This document shows, in pieces, positions 1 to 8,213 of a DNA stretch of 64,000 nt (position 1 is the first letter of the stretch; the number at the start of each line of letters is the position of its first letter). The notes below the pieces were generated by a model. That model was not told the origin of the DNA. It saw only the letters and a list, made by a program, of their open reading frames with translations, and made no database searches. Source of the DNA: Candidatus Limivivens intestinipullorum. GTDB taxonomy: Bacteria; Bacillota; Clostridia; Lachnospirales; Lachnospiraceae. The position numbers and the translations under genes are program-made. The stretch is from the NCBI GenBank assembly GCA_018711185.1, contig DVIQ01000114.1, positions 1 to 64,000 of the forward strand. Direction: 5' to 3'.

Positions 1-90
1 ACCAACCAGCTGGACAACACCAGCAGAATCAAAGAGGTCCGCAGAAACATTGCAAGAATTCAGACTGTCATTACGGAAAAGGCTGAATAG
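1..90 (+). CDS. rpmC: 50S ribosomal protein L29, C-terminal end only
   Basis: The first 29 codons visible read in frame to a TAG stop and end in the L29-like tail [19 protein letters not shown]29 is a small helical protein of the large subunit near the exit tunnel. The 5' end lies outside the window. Its position directly before rpsQ is the usual L16-L29-S17 order, which supports the call despite the short length. Confidence 0.88.
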   Translation, partial: TNQLDNTSRIKEVRRNIARIQTVITEKAE

Positions 91-104
91 AAAGGAGAAT
101 TACT

Positions 105-359
105 GTGGAGCGTAATCTGAGAAAGACCCGTACCGGAAAAGTTGTCAGCGATAAGATGGATAAGACGATCGTTGTTGCAGTAGAGGACCACGTAAGACAT
201 CCTCTGTATAAAAAGATTGTAAAGAAAACCTATAAACTGAAGGCTCATGATGAGAAGAACGAGTGCGGCATCGGCGATACCGTAAGGGTTATGGAGACCA
301 GACCTCTGTCAAAGGACAAGAGATGGAGACTCGTGGAGATTATCGAGAAAGCTAGATAA
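105..359 (+). CDS. rpsQ: 30S ribosomal protein S17
   Basis: This 84-residue protein binds 16S rRNA in the small subunit. It shows the typical S17 opening [20 protein letters not shown] and a basic beta-barrel OB-fold body, and its length is normal. Translation starts at GTG, preceded by AAAGGAG, 14 bp after the rpmC stop. It belongs to the S10-spc transcription unit. Confidence 0.97.
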   Translation: MERNLRKTRTGKVVSDKMDKTIVVAVEDHVRHPLYKKIVKKTYKLKAHDEKNECGIGDTVRVMETRPLSKDKRWRLVEIIEKAR

Positions 360-381
360 ATGATTTAGGAGGTATATCAGC

Positions 382-750
382 ATGATCCAGCAGGAAAGCA
401 GACTGAAGGTTGCTGATAACACCGGCGCGAAGGAGCTTCTTTGCATCCGTGTTATGGGCGGCTCTACCAGAAGATATGCGAATATTGGCGATGTTATCGT
501 AGCTACGGTCAAAGATGCAACACCAGGCGGTGTTGTTAAGAAGGGCGATGTGGTAAAGGCTGTAGTTGTCCGCACAGTAAGAGGTGCTCGTCGTAAAGAC
601 GGTTCATATATAAAGTTTGATGAAAACGCTGCGGTTATCATCAAGGATGACAAGACCCCGAGAGGAACCCGTATTTTCGGGCCTGTGGCCAGAGAGCTTC
701 GTGAGAAGCAGTTCATGAAGATCGTTTCCCTGGCTCCGGAAGTATTATAA
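382..750 (+). CDS. rplN: 50S ribosomal protein L14
   Basis: A 122-residue large-subunit protein that contacts 23S rRNA and forms an intersubunit bridge. It starts [18 protein letters not shown], the standard L14 signature, and has the family's exact usual length. A TTTAGGAGG ribosome-binding site precedes the ATG. Its place between rpsQ and rplX is canonical. Confidence 0.98.
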   Translation: MIQQESRLKVADNTGAKELLCIRVMGGSTRRYANIGDVIVATVKDATPGGVVKKGDVVKAVVVRTVRGARRKDGSYIKFDENAAVIIKDDKTPRGTRIFGPVARELREKQFMKIVSLAPEVL

Positions 751-765
751 GGAGGTGCCGTAGAG

Positions 766-1065
766 ATGATGAAAATTAAGAAGGGCGATACCGTTAAGGT
801 AATTGCCGGTAAAGATAAAGACAAAGAGGGCAAGGTTCTTGCGGTAAAGGACGGCAAGGTCCTGGTTGAGAATGTCAATATGGTGACAAAGCACACGAAG
901 CCCTCCGCTGCGAACCAGCAGGGCGGCATCGTGAACAAGGAAGCCTACATTGATATTTCCAACGTTATGTACGTGAAGGATGGAAAAGCGACCAGAGTTG
1001 GCTTCAAGATGGATGGAGACAAGAAGGTTCGCTATGCCAAAGCCACTGGCGAAGTGATTGATTAA
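766..1065 (+). CDS. rplX: 50S ribosomal protein L24
   Basis: A 99-residue assembly-initiating protein of the large subunit. The N-terminal KOW motif is visible as [20 protein letters not shown]. Two adjacent ATG codons (766 and 769) follow AAGGAGGT; either could be used. Position and length are those of bacterial L24. Confidence 0.97.
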   Translation: MMKIKKGDTVKVIAGKDKDKEGKVLAVKDGKVLVENVNMVTKHTKPSAANQQGGIVNKEAYIDISNVMYVKDGKATRVGFKMDGDKKVRYAKATGEVID

Positions 1066-1087
1066 TTGAGAGAGGAGGCTGCACAAG

Positions 1088-1630
1088 TTGAGTAGCAGAC
1101 TGAGAGAACAGTATCAGAACGAAATCGTTGATGCTTTAACAAAGAAATTCGGCTATAAAAATGTCATGGAAGTTCCGAAGCTGGACAAGATCGTAATCAA
1201 CATGGGTGTCGGTGAGGCAAAGGAAAATGCCAAGGCTCTGGAAAGCGCCGTTAAGGATCTGGCCACCATTTCCGGTCAGAAGCCTGTGGTTACAAAGGCG
1301 AAGAAATCTGTCGCAAACTTCAAGATCAGAGAGGGTATGGCCATCGGCTGCAAGGTAACCCTCCGCGGCGACCGGATGTACGAGTTCCTGGACAGACTGG
1401 TAAACCTGGCTCTGCCCCGTGTACGTGACTTCCGTGGTGTAAATCCCAACGCTTTTGACGGCAGAGGAAATTACGCTCTTGGTATCAAGGAGCAGCTCAT
1501 TTTCCCGGAGATCGAGTACGATAAGGTAGATAAGGTCAGAGGTATGGACGTGATCTTCGTTACTACCGCAAAGACCGATGAGGAAGCCCGTGAGTTATTG
1601 ACACAGTTCAATATGCCGTTTCACAAATAA
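1088..1630 (+). CDS. rplE: 50S ribosomal protein L5
   Basis: A 180-residue protein that binds 5S rRNA and the central protuberance. It carries typical L5 blocks such as [28 protein letters not shown] and [11 protein letters not shown]. The start is a TTG, chosen because GAGGAGG lies about 9 bp upstream and the protein begins there with the family's usual N terminus. Genes on both sides are in spc order. Confidence 0.97.
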   Translation: MSSRLREQYQNEIVDALTKKFGYKNVMEVPKLDKIVINMGVGEAKENAKALESAVKDLATISGQKPVVTKAKKSVANFKIREGMAIGCKVTLRGDRMYEFLDRLVNLALPRVRDFRGVNPNAFDGRGNYALGIKEQLIFPEIEYDKVDKVRGMDVIFVTTAKTDEEARELLTQFNMPFHK

Positions 1631-1646
1631 GTAGGAGGGAACTTTC

Positions 1647-1832
1647 ATGGCTAAGACAGCAATGAAAATCAAACAGCAGCGCAAACAGAAATTCTCCACC
1701 AGAGAATACAACCGCTGCAGAATCTGTGGTCGTCCACACGCATACCTGAGAAAATACGGAATCTGCAGAATCTGCTTCCGTGAATTAGCATACAAAGGTC
1801 AGATCCCCGGCGTAAAGAAAGCAAGCTGGTGA
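1647..1832 (+). CDS. rpsZ: 30S ribosomal protein S14, zinc-binding type Z
   Basis: The 61-residue form of S14 with two CxxC pairs (CRICGRPH and CRICFRE) that bind one zinc ion, as opposed to the longer zinc-free paralogue. It begins [26 protein letters not shown] precedes the ATG. It is followed by a gap of almost 200 bp filled with repeats rather than by the usual tight spacing to rpsH. Confidence 0.97.
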   Translation: MAKTAMKIKQQRKQKFSTREYNRCRICGRPHAYLRKYGICRICFRELAYKGQIPGVKKASW

Positions 1833-1838
1833 CCGAAA

Positions 1839-1999
1839 GCACTTAACAAAAACGAGCCGGAGGCGAAGTTTGCGTTTAGTGCGAGGTCGTTCCCGAACCT
1901 TAGCGAATCCGAGCGAAAGCGAGAGATGAGCTTAGTTGAGGGAACATCCCGTGCAGCACTTAGCGAAAACGAGCCGGAGGCGAAGTTTGCGTTTCGTGC
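1839..1999. repeat. Two copies of a 44-bp imperfect palindromic repeat between rpsZ and rpsH
   Basis: Two near-identical 44-bp units lie at 1839-1882 and 1956-1999, sharing the core ACGAGCCGGAGGCGAAGTTT. Each begins GCACTTA and ends in GTGC, and the arms can partly pair into a long hairpin. The DNA between them contains related GCGAAxxCGAGC pieces. A degenerate third copy follows rpsH. No reading frame is credible here. Confidence 0.75.
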
Positions 2000-2029
2000 C
2001 AGTCAAATTTGAATAAGGAGGCAAATCAA

Positions 2030-2431
2030 ATGACAATGAGCGATCCCATTGCAGATATGCTTACAAGAATCCGCAATGCCAATACTGCAAAACATGATAC
2101 CGTAGATATCCCGGCGTCCAAGATGAAGCTTGCCATTGCAAATATTCTTCTTGACGAAGGTTATATTAAGAAATATGATATTATCGAGGATGGCACAATT
2201 AAGACGATCCGCATTGAACTGAAGTACGGCGCTGACAAGAATGAGAGAATCATCACTGGCCTGAAGCGTATCTCCAAGCCGGGTCTGCGCGTATATGCCG
2301 GCAAAGAGAACCTGCCGAAGGTTCTTGGCGGACTGGGCATCGCGATCCTCTCCACCAACCAGGGTGTGATCACCGACAAGGAAGCACGCAAGCTTCATGT
2401 AGGCGGCGAAGTTCTCGCTTTTGTGTGGTGA
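2030..2431 (+). CDS. rpsH: 30S ribosomal protein S8
   Basis: A 133-residue 16S rRNA-binding protein, a key assembly protein and known translational repressor of spc operons in other bacteria. It reads [18 protein letters not shown] and ends in GGEVLAFVW, the expected S8 termini. The ATG at 2030 is chosen over an upstream TTG at 2009 because AAGGAGG sits at 2015-2021, right before it. ATG 2036 is an alternative. Confidence 0.96.
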   Translation: MTMSDPIADMLTRIRNANTAKHDTVDIPASKMKLAIANILLDEGYIKKYDIIEDGTIKTIRIELKYGADKNERIITGLKRISKPGLRVYAGKENLPKVLGGLGIAILSTNQGVITDKEARKLHVGGEVLAFVW

Positions 2432-2508
2432 CCGGAAGCACTTAATGAAAGCAAGCCGCAAGGCGCAGCAAAACAATACTGAAAACAGAGAAAGCGTTCT
2501 GCTTTCTC
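2427..2508. repeat. Degenerate third repeat copy plus hairpin after rpsH
   Basis: Immediately at the rpsH stop, TGGTGACCGGAAGCACTTAA repeats the sequence found at the rpsZ stop (TGGTGACCGAAAGCACTTAA), followed by a decayed AGCCGCAAGGCG version of the repeat core. A perfect 8-bp hairpin GAGAAAGC/GCTTTCTC follows at about 2488-2508. It probably shapes the message before rplF; no T-run is present. Confidence 0.55.
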
Positions 2509-2536
2509 CGAAAATTTAAGTAAGGAGGACACGAAA

Positions 2537-3076
2537 ATGTCTCGTATCGGTAGACTGCCGGTTGCGATTCCCGCAGGTGTTACTGTGGAAATCGGTGAAA
2601 ATAATAAAGTAACTGTAAAGGGCCCCAAGGGAACTCTGGAAAGAGTACTTCCCCAGGAAATGACCATTAAGCTGGAAGACGGACACGTAGTGGTAACCCG
2701 TCCCAACGATCTGAAGAAAATGAAATCTCTCCACGGTCTGACCAGAACCCTGATCCAGAATATGGTAGTAGGCGTAAGCCAGGGCTATGAGAAGACACTG
2801 GAAGTAAACGGTGTCGGCTACAGGGCTGCAAAGCAGGGCAAGAAGCTTGTGCTTTCTCTGGGCTATTCTCATCCGGTTGAGATGATCGATCCGGAAGGAC
2901 TGGAAGCAGTTGTTGACGGAAACAAGATCATCGTTAAGGGTATCGACAAGGAAAAGGTTGGACAGTACGCGGCTGAAATCAGAGAAAAGAGAGCTCCGGA
3001 ACCCTACAAGGGCAAGGGAATCAAGTATGCTGATGAGGTTATCAGACGCAAGGTTGGTAAGACCGGTAAGAAATAA
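2537..3076 (+). CDS. rplF: 50S ribosomal protein L6
   Basis: A 179-residue protein next to the sarcin-ricin loop of 23S rRNA. It begins [15 protein letters not shown] and contains the C-terminal signature [28 protein letters not shown] precedes the ATG. Length and neighbours are standard. Confidence 0.98.
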   Translation: MSRIGRLPVAIPAGVTVEIGENNKVTVKGPKGTLERVLPQEMTIKLEDGHVVVTRPNDLKKMKSLHGLTRTLIQNMVVGVSQGYEKTLEVNGVGYRAAKQGKKLVLSLGYSHPVEMIDPEGLEAVVDGNKIIVKGIDKEKVGQYAAEIREKRAPEPYKGKGIKYADEVIRRKVGKTGKK

Positions 3077-3093
3077 TTAAGGAGAGTGTGAAA

Positions 3094-3462
3094 ATGATTA
3101 GCAAAGAATCAAGAACAAGTGTCCGTGTAAATAAGCACAGAAAAATCCGCAATCGTTTCGCAGGCACCGCCGAAAGACCGCGTCTGGCTGTGTTCAGAAG
3201 CAACAATCACATGTATGCTCAGATCATCGATGACAGCGTAGGACATACTCTGGTATCTGCCAGCACCCTTCAGAAGGACGTTAAGGCAGAGCTGGAAAAG
3301 ACAAACAATGTGGCGGCTGCGGCATATCTGGGAACGGTAATAGCAAAGAAAGCTCTGGAAAAAGGAATCACGACTGTTGTCTTTGATAGAGGCGGCTTTA
3401 TATATCAGGGTAAAATCAAAGCATTAGCAGATGCAGCCAGAGAAGCTGGTCTCGAATTCTAG
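3094..3462 (+). CDS. rplR: 50S ribosomal protein L18
   Basis: A 122-residue 5S rRNA-binding protein with the basic N terminus [20 protein letters not shown] and the terminal block [17 protein letters not shown]-like sequence typical of L18. The ATG at 3094 is preferred to an in-frame GTG at 3088 because AAGGAG at 3079-3084 is correctly spaced only for the former. Confidence 0.97.
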   Translation: MISKESRTSVRVNKHRKIRNRFAGTAERPRLAVFRSNNHMYAQIIDDSVGHTLVSASTLQKDVKAELEKTNNVAAAAYLGTVIAKKALEKGITTVVFDRGGFIYQGKIKALADAAREAGLEF

Positions 3463-3482
3463 GACAAGGAGGAAGGGAACGC

Positions 3483-3992
3483 ATGAAACGTACTATTATT
3501 GATCCCAGCCAGTTAGAATTAACTGAGAAGGTAGTATCAATCAAACGTGTAACAAAGGTTGTTAAAGGCGGACGTAATTTCCGCTTCTCCGCTCTGGTGG
3601 TTGTAGGCGACGGAAACGGACATGTAGGCGCTGGCCTTGGCAAGGCTGCCGAAATTCCGGAAGCGATCCGCAAAGGCAAAGAAGACGCTACAAAGAAGCT
3701 TATCAGTGTTGTACTTGATGAGAACGCAAGTATCCCCCATGACTTCATGGGCAAATTCGGAAGCGCCAGCGTGCTTCTGAAGAGAGCTCCGGAAGGTACC
3801 GGTGTTATCGCCGGCGGTCCGGCACGTAATGTGCTTGAGCTTGCGGGCATCAAGAATATCCGTACAAAGTCTCTGGGTTCCAACAACAAGCAGAACGTTG
3901 TACTGGCGACACTGAATGGTTTAGCACAGATGAAGTCTCCGGAACAGGTTGCAAAACTCCGCGGAAAATCTGTAGAAGAGATTCTGGGTTAA
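3483..3992 (+). CDS. rpsE: 30S ribosomal protein S5
   Basis: A 169-residue protein of the decoding-site region. It carries the S5 double-stranded RNA-binding motif [20 protein letters not shown] and the later block [32 protein letters not shown] precedes the ATG. Normal length and position between rplR and rpmD. Confidence 0.98.
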   Translation: MKRTIIDPSQLELTEKVVSIKRVTKVVKGGRNFRFSALVVVGDGNGHVGAGLGKAAEIPEAIRKGKEDATKKLISVVLDENASIPHDFMGKFGSASVLLKRAPEGTGVIAGGPARNVLELAGIKNIRTKSLGSNNKQNVVLATLNGLAQMKSPEQVAKLRGKSVEEILG

Positions 3993-4005
3993 GGAGGTTT
4001 TTCAA

Positions 4006-4188
4006 ATGGCAGATAAGTTAAAGGTTACGTTAGTAAAATCTACAATCGGTGCCATTCCCAAGCACCGCGCAACGGTTGCGGCCATGGGCCTGCACAAACT
4101 GCATCACAGCGTAGAGATGCCCAACAACGCGGCGACGAAGGGCATGATCGCGCAGGTGCGTCACTTAGTAAAGGTTGAAGAAATCTAA
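4006..4188 (+). CDS. rpmD: 50S ribosomal protein L30
   Basis: A 60-residue large-subunit protein with the short-form L30 pattern LKVTLVKSTIGAIPKHRATV and the terminal QVRHLVKVEEI. It starts 13 bp after rpsE with AAGGAGG upstream of the ATG. The canonical location between S5 and L15 settles the call. Confidence 0.97.
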   Translation: MADKLKVTLVKSTIGAIPKHRATVAAMGLHKLHHSVEMPNNAATKGMIAQVRHLVKVEEI

Positions 4189-4214
4189 TTCAAACAGACA
4201 AGGAGGTGTAGACC

Positions 4215-4655
4215 ATGGATTTATCAAATTTAAAGCCGGCAGAGGGCTCCAAGCACAGCAATAACTTCAGAAGAGGCCGTGGACACGGTTCAGGAAACGG
4301 AAAGACCGCAGGCAAGGGTCATAAGGGCCAGAAGGCACGTTCCGGCGCTCCGAGAATCGGTTTTGAAGGCGGTCAGATGCCTTTGTACAGAAGACTTCCG
4401 AAGCGTGGATTTACGAACCGGAACACCTTAAAGATCGAGGCGATTAATGTAAGCGCTCTTGAGAGATTTGACAATGACACGGAGGTGACCATTGATCTGC
4501 TGATCGAGAGCGGCGTTATCAAGAACCCCAAGGATGGCGTTAAGATTTTAGGCAACGGTGAACTTACGAAGAAGCTGACTGTTAAGGTGAATGCTTTCAG
4601 TGAAAGCGCAAAAGCTAAGATAGAAGAGCTGGGTGGAAAAGCTGAGGTGATTTAA
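4215..4655 (+). CDS. rplO: 50S ribosomal protein L15
   Basis: A 146-residue late-assembly protein. The Gly/Arg/Lys-rich N terminus ([20 protein letters not shown]) that threads into 23S rRNA is clear, followed by [25 protein letters not shown] precedes the ATG. Its TAA stop overlaps the secY ATG by one base, indicating translational coupling. Confidence 0.98.
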   Translation: MDLSNLKPAEGSKHSNNFRRGRGHGSGNGKTAGKGHKGQKARSGAPRIGFEGGQMPLYRRLPKRGFTNRNTLKIEAINVSALERFDNDTEVTIDLLIESGVIKNPKDGVKILGNGELTKKLTVKVNAFSESAKAKIEELGGKAEVI

Positions 4656-5971
4656 TGTTGCAGACATTGCGGAATGCTTTTCGCATTAAGGACCTGAGAA
4701 AAAAGATTTTCTTTACTTTTATGATGCTGATCGTCGTAAGATTAGGTTCCCAGCTTCCGGTTCCCGGGGTTGACCGTTCCTATTTTTCCGAATGGTTCGC
4801 ACAGCAGACGGGGGATGCGTTTAACTTTTTCAGCGCATTCACCGGCGGCTCTTTTGAGCAGATGTCCATTTTTGCATTAAACATTACACCCTATATTACA
4901 TCTTCTATTATTATTCAGCTTCTGACCATCGCGATTCCGAAGCTGGAGGAAATGCAGAGAGACGGCGAAGACGGAAGAAAGAAACTGACGGCTATCACGA
5001 GATATGTCACGGTAGGTCTGGCTCTTGTTGAGTCTGCGGCTATGGCAATCGGCTTTGGCCGTCAGGGATTGATTCCCGATTTCACCGCACTGAATGTCAT
5101 TACCGTAGTGGTTGCTTTGACGGCAGGCTCTGCGTTCCTGATGTGGGTGGGTGAACGTATCACAGAAAAAGGCGTTGGAAACGGTATTTCCATCGTCCTG
5201 ATGATAAACATTCTTTCCAGAATACCGAGCGATATGATCGGTCTGTTTGAGGATTTCGTGTTTGGCAGCTCCATTGCCAGAGGCGCATTGGCAGCTGTGA
5301 TTATTCTGGCCGTGATTATTCTCACGATTGTGCTTGTTATTCTTTTGAACGGAGCGCAGAGAAAGATTCCGGTTCAGTACGCGAAAAAGATGGTAGGCCG
5401 TAAGATGGTCGGCGGTCAGTCCAGCAATATTCCGCTGAAAGTAAATACCGCAGGCGTTATCCCGGTTATTTTCGCGTCCTCCCTGATGTCTATGCCGTCT
5501 ATGATTGCCGCTTTTGTAGGGCAGAGCAATGCTACAGGTATCGGAGGCACGATTTTGGGAATGCTGAACCAGAACAACTGGTTTAATCCCAGCCAGCCAA
5601 TCTATTCCGTTGGTTTTCTGCTGTATGTAGTTCTGCTTGTTTTCTTTGCTTATTTCTACACATCCATTACCTTTAATCCCATAGAGGTAGCGGATAATAT
5701 GAAAAAGCAGGGAGGCTTTATCCCGGGTATCCGTCCCGGCAAGCCTACGCAGGAATATCTGAATAAAATCCTTAATTACATTATCTTCATCGGAGCGGTA
5801 GGCCTTCTGATCGTTGTAACGATTCCGCTGATTTTCAACGGCGTTTTCGGCGCTTACGTATCTTTTGGAGGAACTTCCATTATCATTGTTGTGGGTGTTA
5901 TTCTGGAGACATTAAAGCAGATCGAATCACAGATGCTTGTCCGCAATTATAAAGGTTTTCTGACAGATTAA
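4655..5971 (+). CDS. secY: Preprotein translocase subunit SecY
   Basis: The 438-residue central channel of the Sec translocon in the cytoplasmic membrane. It has ten hydrophobic segments and the family blocks [24 protein letters not shown] and [19 protein letters not shown]. It overlaps rplO by one base. All secreted proteins of the downstream island (binding proteins) would use this pore. Confidence 0.98.
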   Translation: MLQTLRNAFRIKDLRKKIFFTFMMLIVVRLGSQLPVPGVDRSYFSEWFAQQTGDAFNFFSAFTGGSFEQMSIFALNITPYITSSIIIQLLTIAIPKLEEMQRDGEDGRKKLTAITRYVTVGLALVESAAMAIGFGRQGLIPDFTALNVITVVVALTAGSAFLMWVGERITEKGVGNGISIVLMINILSRIPSDMIGLFEDFVFGSSIARGALAAVIILAVIILTIVLVILLNGAQRKIPVQYAKKMVGRKMVGGQSSNIPLKVNTAGVIPVIFASSLMSMPSMIAAFVGQSNATGIGGTILGMLNQNNWFNPSQPIYSVGFLLYVVLLVFFAYFYTSITFNPIEVADNMKKQGGFIPGIRPGKPTQEYLNKILNYIIFIGAVGLLIVVTIPLIFNGVFGAYVSFGGTSIIIVVGVILETLKQIESQMLVRNYKGFLTD

Positions 5972-5987
5972 GTGTACGGTGTTATTT

Positions 5988-6011
5988 GCCGTTATCCTCT
6001 GTGATAACGGC
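5988..6011 (+). promoter_or_regulatory. Perfect hairpin between secY and adk
   Basis: GCCGTTATC and GATAACGGC form a perfect 9-bp stem around a 6-base loop, 17 bp after the secY stop. No T-run follows, so it is more likely an mRNA processing or stability element than a terminator. The secY-adk gap of 152 bp is longer than other gaps in this operon. Confidence 0.55.
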
Positions 6012-6123
6012 AGGTAGGCTGTGCACTAAACTGCTATATAGAAGAAAAGTAACTGTACGGCAGCGGCGCCCCTGGCGGCAGCATCGTACAGATACGGATA
6101 AAGAAGAAAGGTGGGACAGAGAA

Positions 6124-6768
6124 ATGAAGATTATTATGTTGGGAGCTCCGGGAGCAGGAAAAGGAACCCAGGCAAAGAAGATCGCGGAGAAATATCAGAT
6201 TCCGCACATTTCCACGGGAGATATTTTCCGGGCAAACATCAAAAACGGCACGGAGCTGGGCAAGAAGGCCAAGACCTACATGGATCAGGGACTTCTGGTG
6301 CCCGATGAGCTGGTCGTGGATCTGGTGGTTGACCGGGTAGGCCAGGACGACTGCAAGAACGGCTATGTGCTGGATGGTTTCCCCAGAACGATTCCCCAGG
6401 CGGAAGCTTTGGACGCGGCTCTGGAGAAACTGGGCGAGAAGATGGACTACGCGATTAACGTAGATGTGCCGGATGAGAACATCATCAGCCGTATGGGCGG
6501 CAGAAGAGCCTGCGTTGGCTGCGGCGCCACCTATCACGTAGCGTACAATCCGCCCAAGACAGAGAACATCTGCGATTCCTGCGGGGAAAAGCTGATTCTG
6601 CGTGACGATGACAAGCCCGAAACCGTAAAGAAGCGTCTGGACGTATACCATGAGCAGACCCAGCCGCTGATCGATTATTACAAGAAGGCCGGTATTCTGC
6701 GCGATGTGGACGGAACCGTTGACATGGAAGATGTCTTTAAAGCTATTGTGGGAATATTGGGAGAGTAA
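6124..6768 (+). CDS. adk: Adenylate kinase
   Basis: A 214-residue enzyme that interconverts ATP + AMP and 2 ADP. It begins [19 protein letters not shown] with the P-loop, then shows DGFPRT and the long LID. The LID carries two CxxC pairs (CVGC and CDSC), the zinc-binding Gram-positive type. The ATG at 6124 is chosen over a 46-codon upstream extension because GGTGGG lies upstream and the extension is unlike Adk. It follows secY as in other Firmicutes. Confidence 0.97.
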   Translation: MKIIMLGAPGAGKGTQAKKIAEKYQIPHISTGDIFRANIKNGTELGKKAKTYMDQGLLVPDELVVDLVVDRVGQDDCKNGYVLDGFPRTIPQAEALDAALEKLGEKMDYAINVDVPDENIISRMGGRRACVGCGATYHVAYNPPKTENICDSCGEKLILRDDDKPETVKKRLDVYHEQTQPLIDYYKKAGILRDVDGTVDMEDVFKAIVGILGE

Positions 6769-6771
6769 GCA

Positions 6772-7527
6772 ATGTCAGTATCCATTAAATCTGCGAATGA
6801 AATTGAACTTATGAGAGAGGCTGGAAGGCTCCTGGAGCTGGTTCACGAAGAACTCGCGAAGAATATCAGACCGGGAATTTCCACCTGGGAGCTGGATCAA
6901 CTGGGAGAAAAGAAGATCCGAAGCTTTGGCTGTATACCGAATTTCCTGAATTATAATGGTTATCCGGCATCGTTCTGCATTTCTGTAAACGACGAGGTTG
7001 TACACTCGATTCCAAACAAGCATAAAATCCTGCAGGAGGGCGACATCGTCAGCATCGACGCGGGACTGATCTACAAGGGTATGCATTCCGACGCGGCCAG
7101 AACCTACGGGGTAGGCAAAATCTCTCCCCAGGCCCAGAAGCTCATTGACGTAACCCGTCAGAGCTTTTTTGAAGGCATCAAATACGCGAAGGCCGGCAAT
7201 CATCTGCACGATATTTCCAACGCTATCGACGACTATGTGAGTCAGTTCGGTTTTGGAATCGTAGAGGAGCTGGTGGGCCACGGGATCGGCCACGCGCTTC
7301 ATGAGGACCCGCAGATTCCGAATTTCCGTCAGAGGCGAAAAGGAATCCGTCTGATGCCCGGCATGACCCTGGCCGTGGAGCCCATGATCAATCTGGGCCG
7401 TCCGGATGTAGAGTGGCTGGATGACGACTGGACAGTGGTTACCGAGGACGGCAGCCTGTCCGCCCATTACGAAAATACAATCCTGATTACGGACGGTGAG
7501 CCGGAAATCCTCACCCTGAACAGGTGA
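6772..7527 (+). CDS. map: Type I methionine aminopeptidase
   Basis: A 251-residue cytosolic metalloenzyme that removes the initiator methionine. Family blocks are present: IDAGLIYKGMHSDAART (two metal-binding Asp), ELVGHGIGHALHEDPQIPN (His ligand) and MTLAVEPMINLG (Glu). It starts 3 bp after adk, and its stop overlaps the next gene's possible GTG. Confidence 0.97.
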   Translation: MSVSIKSANEIELMREAGRLLELVHEELAKNIRPGISTWELDQLGEKKIRSFGCIPNFLNYNGYPASFCISVNDEVVHSIPNKHKILQEGDIVSIDAGLIYKGMHSDAARTYGVGKISPQAQKLIDVTRQSFFEGIKYAKAGNHLHDISNAIDDYVSQFGFGIVEELVGHGIGHALHEDPQIPNFRQRRKGIRLMPGMTLAVEPMINLGRPDVEWLDDDWTVVTEDGSLSAHYENTILITDGEPEILTLNR

Positions 7528-7529
7528 CT

Positions 7530-7784
7530 ATGGACGAGCGGATAAAGGCGGGTATGCTGGCGTTTTCCAAAGCGGGCAGAGATCTGGGCACATTGTATCT
7601 CATCGTAAAAGCCGACAGCCGTTTTGTCTGGCTGGCGGACGGCAGGTACAAAACCAGGAATTCACCGAAAAAGAAGAACCGGCATCATATCCAGGTAATC
7701 AAAAAGGAATGCGTCTCTGACCCGAATGCGCTGACGGATGTGGAGATCAAGAGACTGCTGAAAATTTACAGGAAAAGCGAGTAG
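7530..7784 (+). CDS. KOW-domain RNA-binding protein, L14e-like
   Basis: An 84-residue basic protein beginning MDERIKAGMLAFSKAGRDLG. Proteins of this type sit between map and infA in Clostridia and resemble the N-terminal KOW domain of archaeal/eukaryotic L14e; the exact role is unknown. A ribosome- or RNA-related job is inferred from location and fold resemblance. ATG 7530 or GTG 7524 (overlapping map) may be the start. Confidence 0.85.
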   Translation: MDERIKAGMLAFSKAGRDLGTLYLIVKADSRFVWLADGRYKTRNSPKKKNRHHIQVIKKECVSDPNALTDVEIKRLLKIYRKSE

Positions 7785-7793
7785 GAGGTAAGA

Positions 7794-8012
7794 ATGTCAA
7801 AAGCGGATGTAATCGAAGTAGAAGGAACGGTACTGGAGAAGCTTCCCAATGCCATGTTTAAGGTAGAGCTGGAAAACAAGCATGTGGTTCTGGCGCATAT
7901 CAGCGGAAAGCTCAGAATGAACTTTATCCGTATCCTTCCGGGAGATAAGGTAACGATCGAGCTTTCTCCCTATGATCTGTCAAAGGGCAGAATTATTTGG
8001 AGAGACAAATAA
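7794..8012 (+). CDS. infA: Translation initiation factor IF-1
   Basis: A 72-residue OB-fold protein that blocks the ribosomal A site during initiation. It reads [20 protein letters not shown] and ends KGRIIWRDK, both diagnostic. GTAGGAGGT precedes the ATG. In related genomes rpmJ follows at once; here a terminator-like hairpin and about 32 kb of unrelated genes follow. Confidence 0.98.
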   Translation: MSKADVIEVEGTVLEKLPNAMFKVELENKHVVLAHISGKLRMNFIRILPGDKVTIELSPYDLSKGRIIWRDK

Positions 8013-8022
8013 AAATCATACG

Positions 8023-8109
8023 TGCTGCAAAATGCGATTCTCTGCACAGCCTGTACCGGATTTGAATTCGGTACATGTTTTGCTGATGCTTTCCATTTTG
8101 CAGCATTTT
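8023..8109 (+). terminator. Probable terminator after infA
   Basis: TGCTGCAAAATG (8023-8034) pairs perfectly with CATTTTGCAGCA (8094-8105), which runs into TTTTT. A second hairpin GTACCG/CGGTAC (8053-8074) is nested inside. This long-armed structure right after infA would end the S10-spc transcript before the inserted island. The large loop makes efficiency uncertain. Confidence 0.6.
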
Positions 8110-8213
8110 TATTATCATACAGGAAATGCGGCCGGATTTGCTCTATGGTAATAAAAGACGGGCTTGGAAGAACCGGGAGAAAACGATACGGAATTACGGG
8201 AGGACGATCACGA

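Noticed and set aside
5986-6123. N-terminal extension of adenylate kinase
   Set aside because: The true Adk N terminus starts at 6124 with its own upstream ribosome-binding site; the extension spans a hairpin.
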